A stretch of 10,289 nt of DNA from Leptospira sp. Lineage in GTDB: Bacteria; Spirochaetota; Leptospiria; Leptospirales; Leptospiraceae. Below the pieces are notes generated by a model. That model worked only from the letters and a program-made list of their open reading frames with translations, was not told the origin of the DNA and ran no database searches. A program made the position numbers and the translations under genes. Within the stretch, counting starts at the first letter, position 1; each line of letters begins with the position of its first letter. Of this stretch, positions 1 through 6,389 are shown piece after piece. Where the stretch lies: positions 1-10,289 of the forward strand of contig JAPZRK010000024.1 of assembly GCA_027531445.1 (NCBI GenBank). Reading direction: 5' to 3'.

Positions 1-599
1 GCAAAAAATAAAAGCAAAAATACGCTAGGAAAATAGAATCCGTTTTCCATCCAAAACCTAGTTTCCGCTTCCATACCAAACAAAAATAGAGGAATTGAAA
101 AAGGTAACTGAAGTAAAGGAAGGACAATCTCTTTGACGCGGCTTTCTTCAGCGACGAGTCCCATAGAGACCCCTAGAAAAACGAGCGATAAGCTTCCTAA
201 ATTTACAAACAACCATTCTCCAAAAAAATTTTCTATACTTGTATTTTGAAAAAATACATTCAAAACTAAGATAAGTAAGGCGTTTACAAAAGAAGTACAT
301 AACCAGATTACGATACACTTTGCTAGATACAATTTTGAAACTGAGATGAGAGACAGAGAGGCAAACCAGGCACCTGATTCTCGCTCCTCCCATAAAGACT
401 GGCCAACCAAAACGAAGTTCAAAAGAAAGATGATCGCCCATTTCAGGCCACGTATACTTCGAATATTTAAAGTTTCATTGACTTCAATTGATGAATAAAA
501 AATAAACATTACACATAAACTTAATGAAATTAATGAAATCAACCCCCCGAGAGATTTACCAACTAACAAAAATTCCTTTTTTAGCAGACTTCTTATCAT
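1..599 (-). CDS. ccmB: Cytochrome c maturation permease CcmB, C-terminus cut by window edge
   Basis: Membrane subunit of the CcmAB ABC module that acts with CcmC/D/E in haem delivery for c-type cytochrome maturation in the inner membrane. The frame reads 199 codons from ATG at 599 to the window edge without a stop. The family is about 220 residues, so roughly 20 are missing. Hydrophobic segments lie near residues 17-36, 50-70, 92-117, 127-150, 158-176 and from 188 on, matching six helices. The stretch GLKWAIIFLLNFVLVGQSLW followed by an acidic EERESGA, and VLPLLQLPFSIPLFLFG near 159-175, match the cytoplasmic loop and the conserved LP..IPL.. helix of CcmB. The start codon overlaps the ccmA stop as ATGA, so the two genes are translationally coupled. 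A second open frame on the same strand (about 148-441) is only a shadow. The CcmB call rests on these motifs plus the ATPase partner. Confidence 0.85.
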   Translation of the reverse strand, partial: MIRSLLKKEFLLVGKSLGGLISLISLSLCVMFIFYSSIEVNETLNIRSIRGLKWAIIFLLNFVLVGQSLWEERESGAWFASLSLISVSKLYLAKCIVIWLCTSFVNALLILVLNVFFQNTSIENFFGEWLFVNLGSLSLVFLGVSMGLVAEESRVKEIVLPLLQLPFSIPLFLFGMEAETRFWMENGFYFPSVFLLLFF

Positions 600-1201
600 A
601 CTTTCTTTTGTTCCAATGAGATCGTTTCATTGATTTGTAAATTTGAAGGAACGTCGTGTAATACAGTTATTATTAACTTTTTCTGAGATTCTTGATTTAA
701 ACATTCGGTTAGTAATGTAGTTGAATCCATATCTAAACCTGTATATGGTTCATCCAAAAGGAGAATTTTTGGAGAGGTTGTCAGGGCTCGAATGATCGCC
801 GCTTTTTGTTTCATTCCTCGAGAAAATGTATATATGGGATCCATAAGCCGACGGTTCAGCTGAAAGTATTTTGTGAATTCGAATATCTGATCTGGATTTA
901 AAGAGTCGTTGGATAGTGAAGCGGCAAAAAGTAAATTCTCCGAAAGCGACAACGACGAATACAATCCTAGCTCATGACCAAGGTATCCAATTGTTTTCTT
1001 TCCGAGAGGCCAAACCCATTTTTGCGAATCTGGAGCGTTCAAATAGATTTCTTTTAGGAGGGTTGATTTGCCCACGCCATTCTCTCCCTTGACTAAGACG
1101 AATCCAGATTCAGGAAAACTAAGTTCCTTATCACGAAAAAGGGTTTTGATTCCGACAGTTAATGTGAGAGATTTGTTTTCAAGAATCACATTTCTAGCCA
1201 T
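596..1201 (-). CDS. ccmA: Cytochrome c maturation ABC ATPase CcmA
   Basis: ATP-binding subunit predicted to power the CcmAB complex on the cytoplasmic face, using ATP hydrolysis to release holo-CcmE. With the start at 1201 it has 201 residues, normal for CcmA (about 200-210). Walker A is GENGVGKST (39-47), a CcmA-like YLGHELGLYSSLS region lies at 73-85, Walker B is ILLLDEP (146-152), the D-loop is GLD (155-157) and the switch histidine is in VLHD (H182). The signature is FSRGMKQ (126-132) rather than the usual LSxGQ; this form is common in ABC-2-type exporters. The frame stays open to an ATG at 1258, but starts at 1201 or 1207 give the family N-terminus and avoid a long overlap with the divergent TPR gene. 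No clear Shine-Dalgarno sequence decides between 1201 and 1207. Linked to ccmB by ATGA. A generic ABC exporter ATPase is the alternative. Confidence 0.82.
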   Translation of the reverse strand: MARNVILENKSLTLTVGIKTLFRDKELSFPESGFVLVKGENGVGKSTLLKEIYLNAPDSQKWVWPLGKKTIGYLGHELGLYSSLSLSENLLFAASLSNDSLNPDQIFEFTKYFQLNRRLMDPIYTFSRGMKQKAAIIRALTTSPKILLLDEPYTGLDMDSTTLLTECLNQESQKKLIITVLHDVPSNLQINETISLEQKKV

Positions 1202-1210
1202 ACCCATACC

Positions 1211-2227
1211 ATGTTCCGTTTGATACTTACTTTCGCACTTCTGTTTTCCCAATCCCAATCTTTATTTGGCCAAAAACAGATTGGGAATAAAGAATACATT
1301 GAAATCCTTTGGGGAAAAGATGAAGAATTTGATACATCAGATTTTCCGGATGGTTCGTTTATCTACCATAATTCAGACTTTATTCTTGCCCGCGGAAAAC
1401 TATTTTCGGGCAACCCACCCTCTTCCGTTGGTTCTTTCGTTTATGATCAAAAAACAGTAACCAATTCTGGGGAATGGAACAATGAGGCAATTCGACTTGT
1501 GCTTACAGGATTAGAAAAGGATCGATTGGAAGCCAAAAGAATGCTCGAAGCAGGTGTGAAATTTGATCCACAATTTTTTCCATTTCGATATAACCTTGGT
1601 AGAATGTATTCTATAGATTTAAAATACAAAGAAGCTTTGATTCAATTTGAATACGCAAAAGCAGAGGTTCCTGATTATTTTAAAACCTATCTTCATATTG
1701 GTATTTTATCTGAAATCACAAGAGAAGTCCATTATGCGATCGACCACTACAAAACTGCCTTCAAAAAAAATCCATATGATACAGAAGCGCTCATTCGACT
1801 CAGTGATCATTACATTTCTACTGGTTTAAAAAATAGAGCCTTTCTGTATTTACAAGAAGCCGAAAAAATCCAAGAAGCTAGTCCCAACGTCAAACTGGGA
1901 TACGCAAGATTAGAAATGGAAAGAGGCAATTATCATATTGCCTACAAAATTTTCTTAAAAACAACTCTCACTTCGCAAGAGGGAAAGCCTGTACCTTACG
2001 ATAAAAAATTCCATTACTACTTTGCAGAGACTGCGTCGAAAGTAACTGATTATGAAATGGCAGAACAAGAGTATACGAAAATGCTTGCATTTCCGAATGA
2101 CCCCTTCTTTGCAACAGTATCTGCAAAGGTGATTGCAAGACGAAGAGACATTGCTAAAAAATTTGCAGAAGCAAAACGCTCTCAACTGGATGATTCAGAG
2201 GAAGTGACTCCTGAAAATCCGGAATAA
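1211..2227 (+). CDS. Exported TPR-repeat protein of unknown function
   Basis: A 338-residue protein. Residues 1-20 (one basic residue, hydrophobic core, ending SLFG) look like a signal peptide. No lipobox cysteine is present, so it is probably periplasmic and soluble. Residues 25-90 form a region I do not recognise. From about 92 to 300 there are tandem helical pairs with tetratricopeptide spacing and residues: about 92-124, 126-158 (YNLGRMYS...EALIQFEYA), 160-192 (LHIGILSEI...AIDHYKTAF), 193-226, 227-255 and 268-298. The C-terminus is charged and ends in an acidic EEVTPENPE. TPRs bind proteins or peptides, so a scaffold role is an inference. ATG at 1211 is the first start after an in-frame stop at 1160 and has no visible ribosome-binding site. 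It diverges from ccmA with 9 bases between start codons and converges on the downstream ATPase gene. A link to cytochrome maturation is possible from position only. Confidence 0.8.
   Translation: MFRLILTFALLFSQSQSLFGQKQIGNKEYIEILWGKDEEFDTSDFPDGSFIYHNSDFILARGKLFSGNPPSSVGSFVYDQKTVTNSGEWNNEAIRLVLTGLEKDRLEAKRMLEAGVKFDPQFFPFRYNLGRMYSIDLKYKEALIQFEYAKAEVPDYFKTYLHIGILSEITREVHYAIDHYKTAFKKNPYDTEALIRLSDHYISTGLKNRAFLYLQEAEKIQEASPNVKLGYARLEMERGNYHIAYKIFLKTTLTSQEGKPVPYDKKFHYYFAETASKVTDYEMAEQEYTKMLAFPNDPFFATVSAKVIARRRDIAKKFAEAKRSQLDDSEEVTPENPE
1253..1286. promoter_or_regulatory. 34-base dyad at the ccmA/TPR divergent junction, possible operator
   Basis: The two 17-base halves are complementary at 15 of 17 positions: arms TCCCAATCT and AGATTGGGA around a perfect core TTTGGCCAAA (1265-1274), all sharing one centre. 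It lies in codons 15-26 of the TPR gene and about 50 bases upstream of the ccmA start. A regulator bound here could therefore affect ccmA initiation and TPR transcription. The function is inferred; the symmetry is read directly. Confidence 0.4.
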
Positions 2228-2234
2228 CATTGAT

Positions 2235-2993
2235 CTATAATCTACTTAAATCTCGTGACTCTATCAATTGTTTTGTGAATTCTTGTTTTGGGTTTGAAAA
2301 TACTTCCAGTGCCTTGCCAGACTCAACAATGTGTCCCTCATTCAGTACATAAACAATGTCACTCAAATGTTTAACAAGCCCTAGATCATGAGACACTAGA
2401 ATAAAACCGATGCCTTGCTCAGCGTTTAATTCTTTAATCAAACGAACGATCTCCACTTGCACAAGAGCATCTAAAGCAGTTACAGGTTCATCCAGCAGGA
2501 TCAATGCAGGATTTGCCAAAATAGCCCTTAGTATTGCCAAACGTTGCAATTGACCACCGCTTACTTGGTTGATTTGCTTCTCCAAAATCGACTTGGGTAG
2601 TTGAAACCGGTCGAGCAATCTTTCGATTCGTTCCTGCTCTATCAATAAATCAGATTTTGAGATAAAAAAACCATTGCTTGTATACTTTGGTTCTAAAAGA
2701 CTTTGCCCTAACTGAATGTATGGTGAAAAAAAAGAGAATGGATCTTGAAAAACTGGTTGGACCGGCTTGGACTTCATTTTGGATAAATTCTGTCCGTTCC
2801 ATAAAACATTTCCGCTTATTTTCATATTGGAAATCATTTCAGGAATGGAAAGTATCACCTTAAATAAGGTAGACTTTCCAGAACCAGACTTTCCAATAAT
2901 TCCAGTAATCTCACCACTCTTTGCAGTTAGATGCAAATTCTGAAGGATTTGTCGATTAGAAACTGATACCGTAAGATCTTGAATGGAAAGCAT
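2235..2993 (-). CDS. Peptide/nickel-type (Opp/Dpp family) ABC transporter ATPase, orphan
   Basis: A 252-residue ABC ATPase with all motifs intact: Walker A GKSGSGKST (34-42), Q-loop PVFQDP (Q83), signature VSGGQ (144-148), Walker B LILLDEP (164-170), D-loop ALD (173-175) and switch histidine in VSHD (H202). The FQDPFSFFSPYIQLG stretch after the Q-loop and the ending ESGKALEVFSNP mark the oligopeptide/dipeptide/nickel subfamily. Such subunits are usually about 320 residues with a C-terminal extension, which is absent here; NikE-like members are shorter. No permease, binding protein or second ATPase is adjacent, so the partner must be elsewhere or the gene is a stand-alone relic. All catalytic residues are kept, which argues against decay. 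It ends 7 bases from the convergent TPR gene and diverges from the HMG-CoA lyase gene. ATG at 2993 has no obvious Shine-Dalgarno sequence. The substrate cannot be told from the sequence. Confidence 0.85.
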   Translation of the reverse strand: MLSIQDLTVSVSNRQILQNLHLTAKSGEITGIIGKSGSGKSTLFKVILSIPEMISNMKISGNVLWNGQNLSKMKSKPVQPVFQDPFSFFSPYIQLGQSLLEPKYTSNGFFISKSDLLIEQERIERLLDRFQLPKSILEKQINQVSGGQLQRLAILRAILANPALILLDEPVTALDALVQVEIVRLIKELNAEQGIGFILVSHDLGLVKHLSDIVYVLNEGHIVESGKALEVFSNPKQEFTKQLIESRDLSRL

Positions 2994-3023
2994 GATTTAT
3001 ATTGGACAAAAAGAGAGCTTATG

Positions 3024-3033
3024 TTGACGTCAA
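3024..3033. promoter_or_regulatory. Perfect palindrome TTGACGTCAA in the ABC ATPase/mvaB divergent spacer
   Basis: A ten-base perfect palindrome lies in the 72-base spacer between the divergent ATPase and HMG-CoA lyase genes. One further matched pair of bases (AT/AT) appears after a one-base gap on each side. It contains a -35-like TTGACG on both strands, but no convincing -10 follows at 16-18 bases on either strand. It could be an operator, or chance, since ten bases is short. Confidence 0.25.
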
Positions 3034-3065
3034 GATGAAGATTAGATTTTGTATGGCGGTGGCAA

Positions 3066-3968
3066 GTGAATTTTATAAAGATAACCGAAGTTGGTGCGCG
3101 TGATGGACTTCAAAATGAAAAGCAAATTGTCACCACAGCCGACAAATTTAAATTTATAAATTTACTTATTGAATCAGGCCTCCAAAACATCGAGGTAACT
3201 TCATTTGTCAAAAAAGAATGGGTGCCTCAGATGGGAGATTCTACAGAACTCTCTGATCTCATCTTCCAAAATAGGAATCGGTTTCCAGGTGTTTCCTTTT
3301 CTTGTCTCACTCCCAATATGACTGGATACGAAGCGGCTTTAAAAGCTGGATATAAAGAAGTCGCAGTTTTTACTGCAACCTCAGAAACCTTTACCAAAAA
3401 AAACATCAATCGTTCAATCCAAGAATCTATCGATGGTTTTAAACAGATTTTTAAAAGAGCAAGACAAGATGGAATCCGCGTTAGAGGATACATTTCAACT
3501 GTCATCGCTTGTCCGTATGAAGGAAAAATTCAACCAGAAAAAACGCTGGAAATCTCAAAACAGTTGCTAGATGAAGGAGTATACGAAATTTCACTAGGCG
3601 AGACCATAGGTGTTGCAGTCCCTATCGATATAGAAAACCTACTCAACACTTTATTCAAAGAATTACCTAGCTCGGTATTTGCAGGACATTTTCATGATAC
3701 GTATGGAATGGCGATCGCAAATGTTTCAAAATCCCTTGAACTTGGCCTTCGTTCATTTGATTCATCATCTGGAGGCTTAGGCGGCTGTCCCTATGCAAAA
3801 GGAGCATCAGGTAATTTGGCCACCGAAGACTTGGTTTATTTTTTGGAAGCTTCCGGATATGAAACAGGAATTAATTTATCAGCAGTAATCGATGCATCAA
3901 AATTTATACAAGAATGCATTGGAAGATCCTTAAATTCCAGAACGTTCATAGCCCGTTCCAACTTATGA
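3066..3968 (+). CDS. mvaB: Hydroxymethylglutaryl-CoA lyase
   Basis: Cytosolic TIM-barrel enzyme splitting (S)-3-hydroxy-3-methylglutaryl-CoA into acetyl-CoA and acetoacetate, the last step of leucine breakdown. The 300-residue length is normal. Family motifs occur in order: EVGARDGLQNE (8-18) with the substrate/metal pair R12 and D13, EVTSFVKKEWVPQMGD, SCLTPNMTGYEAALKAG, GYISTVIACPYEG, the metal-binding histidines in HFHDTYG (H208, H210), and the active-site loop GGLGGCPYAKGASGN with C241. All key catalytic residues are present. The start is GTG at 3066: an in-frame stop lies at 3036 and no ATG or TTG intervenes. A G-rich stretch just upstream may serve as ribosome-binding site. Related isopropylmalate/homocitrate synthases lack this cysteine loop. 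The stop codon overlaps the next gene by ATGA, so the two are probably one transcript, although a functional tie is not obvious. Confidence 0.93.
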   Translation: MNFIKITEVGARDGLQNEKQIVTTADKFKFINLLIESGLQNIEVTSFVKKEWVPQMGDSTELSDLIFQNRNRFPGVSFSCLTPNMTGYEAALKAGYKEVAVFTATSETFTKKNINRSIQESIDGFKQIFKRARQDGIRVRGYISTVIACPYEGKIQPEKTLEISKQLLDEGVYEISLGETIGVAVPIDIENLLNTLFKELPSSVFAGHFHDTYGMAIANVSKSLELGLRSFDSSSGGLGGCPYAKGASGNLATEDLVYFLEASGYETGINLSAVIDASKFIQECIGRSLNSRTFIARSNL

Positions 3969-4870
3969 GCTTAAAGACGGGGAGCCGATTTCCAATAAAT
4001 TTGAAATTAGCATTAGATGAAACGATCAAAATTTACAGTCATGATGATTACCTAGCATCAGATCCCATCCTATTTCCAAAGCAGTACAATCGAAAGGAAG
4101 ATATCGAGATCATTTCCCTGCTCTCTTGTCTCTTTGCTTACGGCAATGTCAGATCGATCAAATCTTTTTTAGCTCCAATCTTTCAGACACTTGGTCCAAC
4201 TCCTTACCATTCACTTGCGACTCGGGATGACTTTTATACGAAGGCTTTAAAAGAAATCAGTTACTACCGCTTTCAAACCAAAGCTGATAATATTATTTTC
4301 CTAAAAGCGATTTCTTCTATTTGCGAGGCACATAGAAAATCCAAAACGAACTCACCTATATTCGAATCCGCTTTTTTAGATGATGGTGTTGAATTTGAAC
4401 CTATCTTTGGGATTAGTAAATTTCAGAAATTTTTAGAATCTAATATAACTTTCGTCTCTGATTCCAAAGCGCTTTCACCTGGTTTACGTTTTTTGATCGG
4501 TGATCCGCAATCAAAATCTCCTAAAAAAAGAATTTGTTTATTTTTACGTTGGATGGTGCGCGATGGTTTTCCAGATTTTGGAATCTATAAACAGATTCGC
4601 AAAGAACAGCTCGCCTTTCCATTGGATGTTCATATCCAAAGGTTGATAAAAATTTTAGGCATCTCCAAAAGAAAAACATTTATTTTGAGCGAAGCGAAAC
4701 TCGTATCCGAATACTTCAAACTATTGAATCCCGACGATCCTTTGTTATATGATTTTTTTCTAACGAGAGTTGGAATGATCCAAAAATGCAAAGGGGTGAA
4801 AGTCGCGGCGATTTGTAATCAATGTAAATTGGAAGATGTTTGTTTGATTGGTAGTGCCACGGGGAATTGA
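3965..4870 (+). CDS. DUF2400/TIGR02757 family protein, endonuclease III-like C-terminal half
   Basis: A 301-residue protein with the hallmarks of the uncharacterised TIGR02757 (DUF2400) family: EDIEIISLLSCLFAYGN in the N-terminal part, YYRFQTKAD, then RICLFLRWMVRDGFPDFG and FPLDVHIQRLIKILG. The LDVH stretch (D221, H223) resembles the VDTH motif carrying the catalytic aspartate of endonuclease III. The C-terminus has C275, C284, C287 and C293 (C-X8-C-X2-C-X5-C), close to the [4Fe-4S] cluster of that enzyme (C-X6-C-X2-C-X5-C). The usual helix-hairpin-helix with its catalytic lysine (LPGVGxKTA) is not visible. A DNA-repair or DNA-binding role is therefore inference. The start at 3965 overlaps the mvaB stop as ATGA; the frame is open to 3914, but that start would sit deep inside mvaB. 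The last seven codons and the stop overlap tRNA-Glu in antisense. Confidence 0.85.
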   Translation: MSLKTGSRFPINLKLALDETIKIYSHDDYLASDPILFPKQYNRKEDIEIISLLSCLFAYGNVRSIKSFLAPIFQTLGPTPYHSLATRDDFYTKALKEISYYRFQTKADNIIFLKAISSICEAHRKSKTNSPIFESAFLDDGVEFEPIFGISKFQKFLESNITFVSDSKALSPGLRFLIGDPQSKSPKKRICLFLRWMVRDGFPDFGIYKQIRKEQLAFPLDVHIQRLIKILGISKRKTFILSEAKLVSEYFKLLNPDDPLLYDFFLTRVGMIQKCKGVKVAAICNQCKLEDVCLIGSATGN

Positions 4871-4923
4871 ACCCCGATTGCAAGGATGAAAACCTTGTGT
4901 CCTAACCATTAGACGATGGCACC
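4849..4923 (-). tRNA. tRNA-Glu (anticodon TTC)
   Basis: The cloverleaf can be drawn fully. The acceptor stem GGTGCCA/TGGCACT contains a G-U first pair. The D-arm is CGTC/GGAC with loop TAATGGTTA. The anticodon arm is CAAGG-TTTTCAT-CCTTG with anticodon TTC at 4890-4888, and the T-arm is CGGGG-TTCAATT-CCCCG. The discriminator A is followed by an encoded CCA (4851-4849). It lies 25 bases downstream of tRNA-Lys on the same strand. Its 3' 22 bases are antisense to the end of the DUF2400 gene, whose TGA stop is formed by the complement of the T-loop. Confidence 0.95.
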
Positions 4924-4945
4924 GTATTGTATCAGAGACGAAAAA

Positions 4946-5022
<77 letters not shown>

Positions 5023-5036
5023 TGCTCTTGTTGCCA

Positions 5037-5064
5037 AGAATAAAGACCCGCCCCTCTTGGTCAA
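5037..5064 (-). promoter_or_regulatory. Probable promoter of the tRNA-Lys/tRNA-Glu pair
   Basis: TTGACC (5064-5059) and TATTCT (5042-5037) are separated by 16 bases, near the sigma-70 consensus. Transcription would begin about 8-10 bases upstream of the tRNA-Lys 5' end. The spacer is unusually GC-rich. The position between purA and the tRNA genes fits a dedicated tRNA promoter. Confidence 0.5.
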
Positions 5065-5111
5065 TCAATACTGCAAAAAATACCTTCCCTTTTCCAGTAA
5101 AAATAGCACTC

Positions 5112-6386
5112 CTATTTCATGATTATTGTATGATCTCTATCAGGCCCAGTGGAAACGATACTTATCTTTGTACCTACTAATTCCTGAAGACTGTTGATAT
5201 AACTTTGGCAAGTTGGAGGAAGTTTAGAAAAATCAGAAATACCTACAATATCATCTTTCCAACCCTTAAACTCAGCAAACACTGGTTTTACGTCTTCTAA
5301 ACCTTGAGAAGGAAAGTGATTCAGTCTTTTGCCCTTGTATTCATAACCCACAACAACAGGTATCGTATCGTAATGAGAAAGTACGTCAATCTTGGTTAAA
5401 CAAATACTGTTTATTCCATTGACGACAATCGAATGCTTCAACATCTGAACATCAAACCAACCACATCTTCTTGGTCTGCCAGTTGTAGAACCATATTCAC
5501 CACCTAGTTTCCTGAGAATCTCACCAGCTTCACCTAAAATCTCTGATGGGAATGGTCCCTCTCCCACTCGAGTGGCATAAGCTTTTGTAATCCCAATAAC
5601 GTCCTTTAAATAACGGAAGTTTACACCGGATCCGGCTAGGGCTCCACCCGTTGTTGGATTGGAGCTAGTTACATAAGGATAAGTTCCAAAATCTATATCT
5701 AGCCCAGTACCTTGTGCGCCCTCTAATAAAACTTTTTTACCTTGCGACAAAGCATCATTCAAATAGTAGATCGTATTGACTATGTTAGATCCAATTTGCT
5801 CTGCAAAACTCAAGAGGCTTTTGTAAATTTCATCAAACTTGACAGGCTCAAGATCGTAGTATTTTACCAATTCCTGATTTTTGACTTCTAAGATATGAGT
5901 CAATTTTCGTTTCAACATGTCTTTGTCTAAAAGGTCACCTGCACGAAGTCCTATGCGGAGCATTTTATCAGCATAACACATTCCAATGCCCTTTTTTGTA
6001 GTTCCAATCTTTCCTTCTGGACTTGAACCCAATTCGCGAACCTCATCGATCAATCGATGGTGCGGTAGTAGAATATGACAGGAATCACTTATTAGAACTT
6101 TTTCCTTAACTTTAAAGCCACTTTTTTCTAAATCAGCACACTCTTGCAGGAAATATTCAGGGTCAAGTACCACTCCGTTCCCGATGACACAAACGGTATT
6201 ATCATAGATGATTCCAGATGGAACTAAATGAAATACATACTTTTTACCACCTACGACGACTGTGTGACCTGCATTGGCACCGCCCTGGTATCTTACAATG
6301 ATATCAGTATCCTTTGAAAGGTAATCAATTACCTTAGCCTTTCCCTCGTCACCCCATTGTGCTCCGACAACTAAATTCGCTGGCAT
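5112..6386 (-). CDS. purA: Adenylosuccinate synthetase
   Basis: GTP-dependent cytosolic enzyme joining IMP and aspartate to adenylosuccinate, the first committed step to AMP. It has 424 residues, close to the 430 typical of bacteria. The N-terminal GAQWGDEGKAK loop (8-18) carries catalytic D13, and QGGANAGHT carries H41. Further signatures are IGTTKKGIGMCYADK, LLEGAQGTGLDIDFGTYPYV, the IMP-contacting STTGRPRRCGWFD, and STGPDRDHTI at the C-terminus, which forms part of the guanine site. The second glycine of the usual GDEGKGK loop is alanine (A17). Start ATG at 6386 is preceded by AGAGG at a good distance, inside the end of hisZ. It sits 3 bases after hisZ, so both are co-transcribed. Both pathways consume or build purine nucleotides, since the histidine route uses ATP and returns AICAR. 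No clear terminator follows. Confidence 0.97.
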   Translation of the reverse strand: MPANLVVGAQWGDEGKAKVIDYLSKDTDIIVRYQGGANAGHTVVVGGKKYVFHLVPSGIIYDNTVCVIGNGVVLDPEYFLQECADLEKSGFKVKEKVLISDSCHILLPHHRLIDEVRELGSSPEGKIGTTKKGIGMCYADKMLRIGLRAGDLLDKDMLKRKLTHILEVKNQELVKYYDLEPVKFDEIYKSLLSFAEQIGSNIVNTIYYLNDALSQGKKVLLEGAQGTGLDIDFGTYPYVTSSNPTTGGALAGSGVNFRYLKDVIGITKAYATRVGEGPFPSEILGEAGEILRKLGGEYGSTTGRPRRCGWFDVQMLKHSIVVNGINSICLTKIDVLSHYDTIPVVVGYEYKGKRLNHFPSQGLEDVKPVFAEFKGWKDDIVGISDFSKLPPTCQSYINSLQELVGTKISIVSTGPDRDHTIIMK

Positions 6387-6389
6387 AAA

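Noticed and set aside
148..441. A 97-codon open frame on the minus strand
   Set aside because: It overlaps the ccmB frame entirely, has no family-like features, and the ccmB frame carries clear membrane helices and motifs.
1202..1258. Longer ccmA start at 1258
   Set aside because: The extra 19 residues are polar, unlike CcmA N-termini, and would overlap the TPR gene. Starts at 1201/1207 give the normal length.
1955..2185. Minus-strand open frame inside the TPR gene
   Set aside because: Cysteine-rich, low-complexity shadow of a well-supported coding frame. Other such short frames (within mvaB, hisZ, the fusion gene and rplQ) were dropped for the same reason.
3914..3964. Earlier start for the DUF2400 gene at 3914
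   Set aside because: It would place 50 bases inside mvaB. The ATGA overlap at 3965 is the usual coupled arrangement and the family homology begins after it.
5069..5099. Hairpin after purA (TACTG/CAGTA) as terminator
   Set aside because: Only five outer pairs, a mismatch and an A/T inner stem, with no following T-run. Too weak to call.
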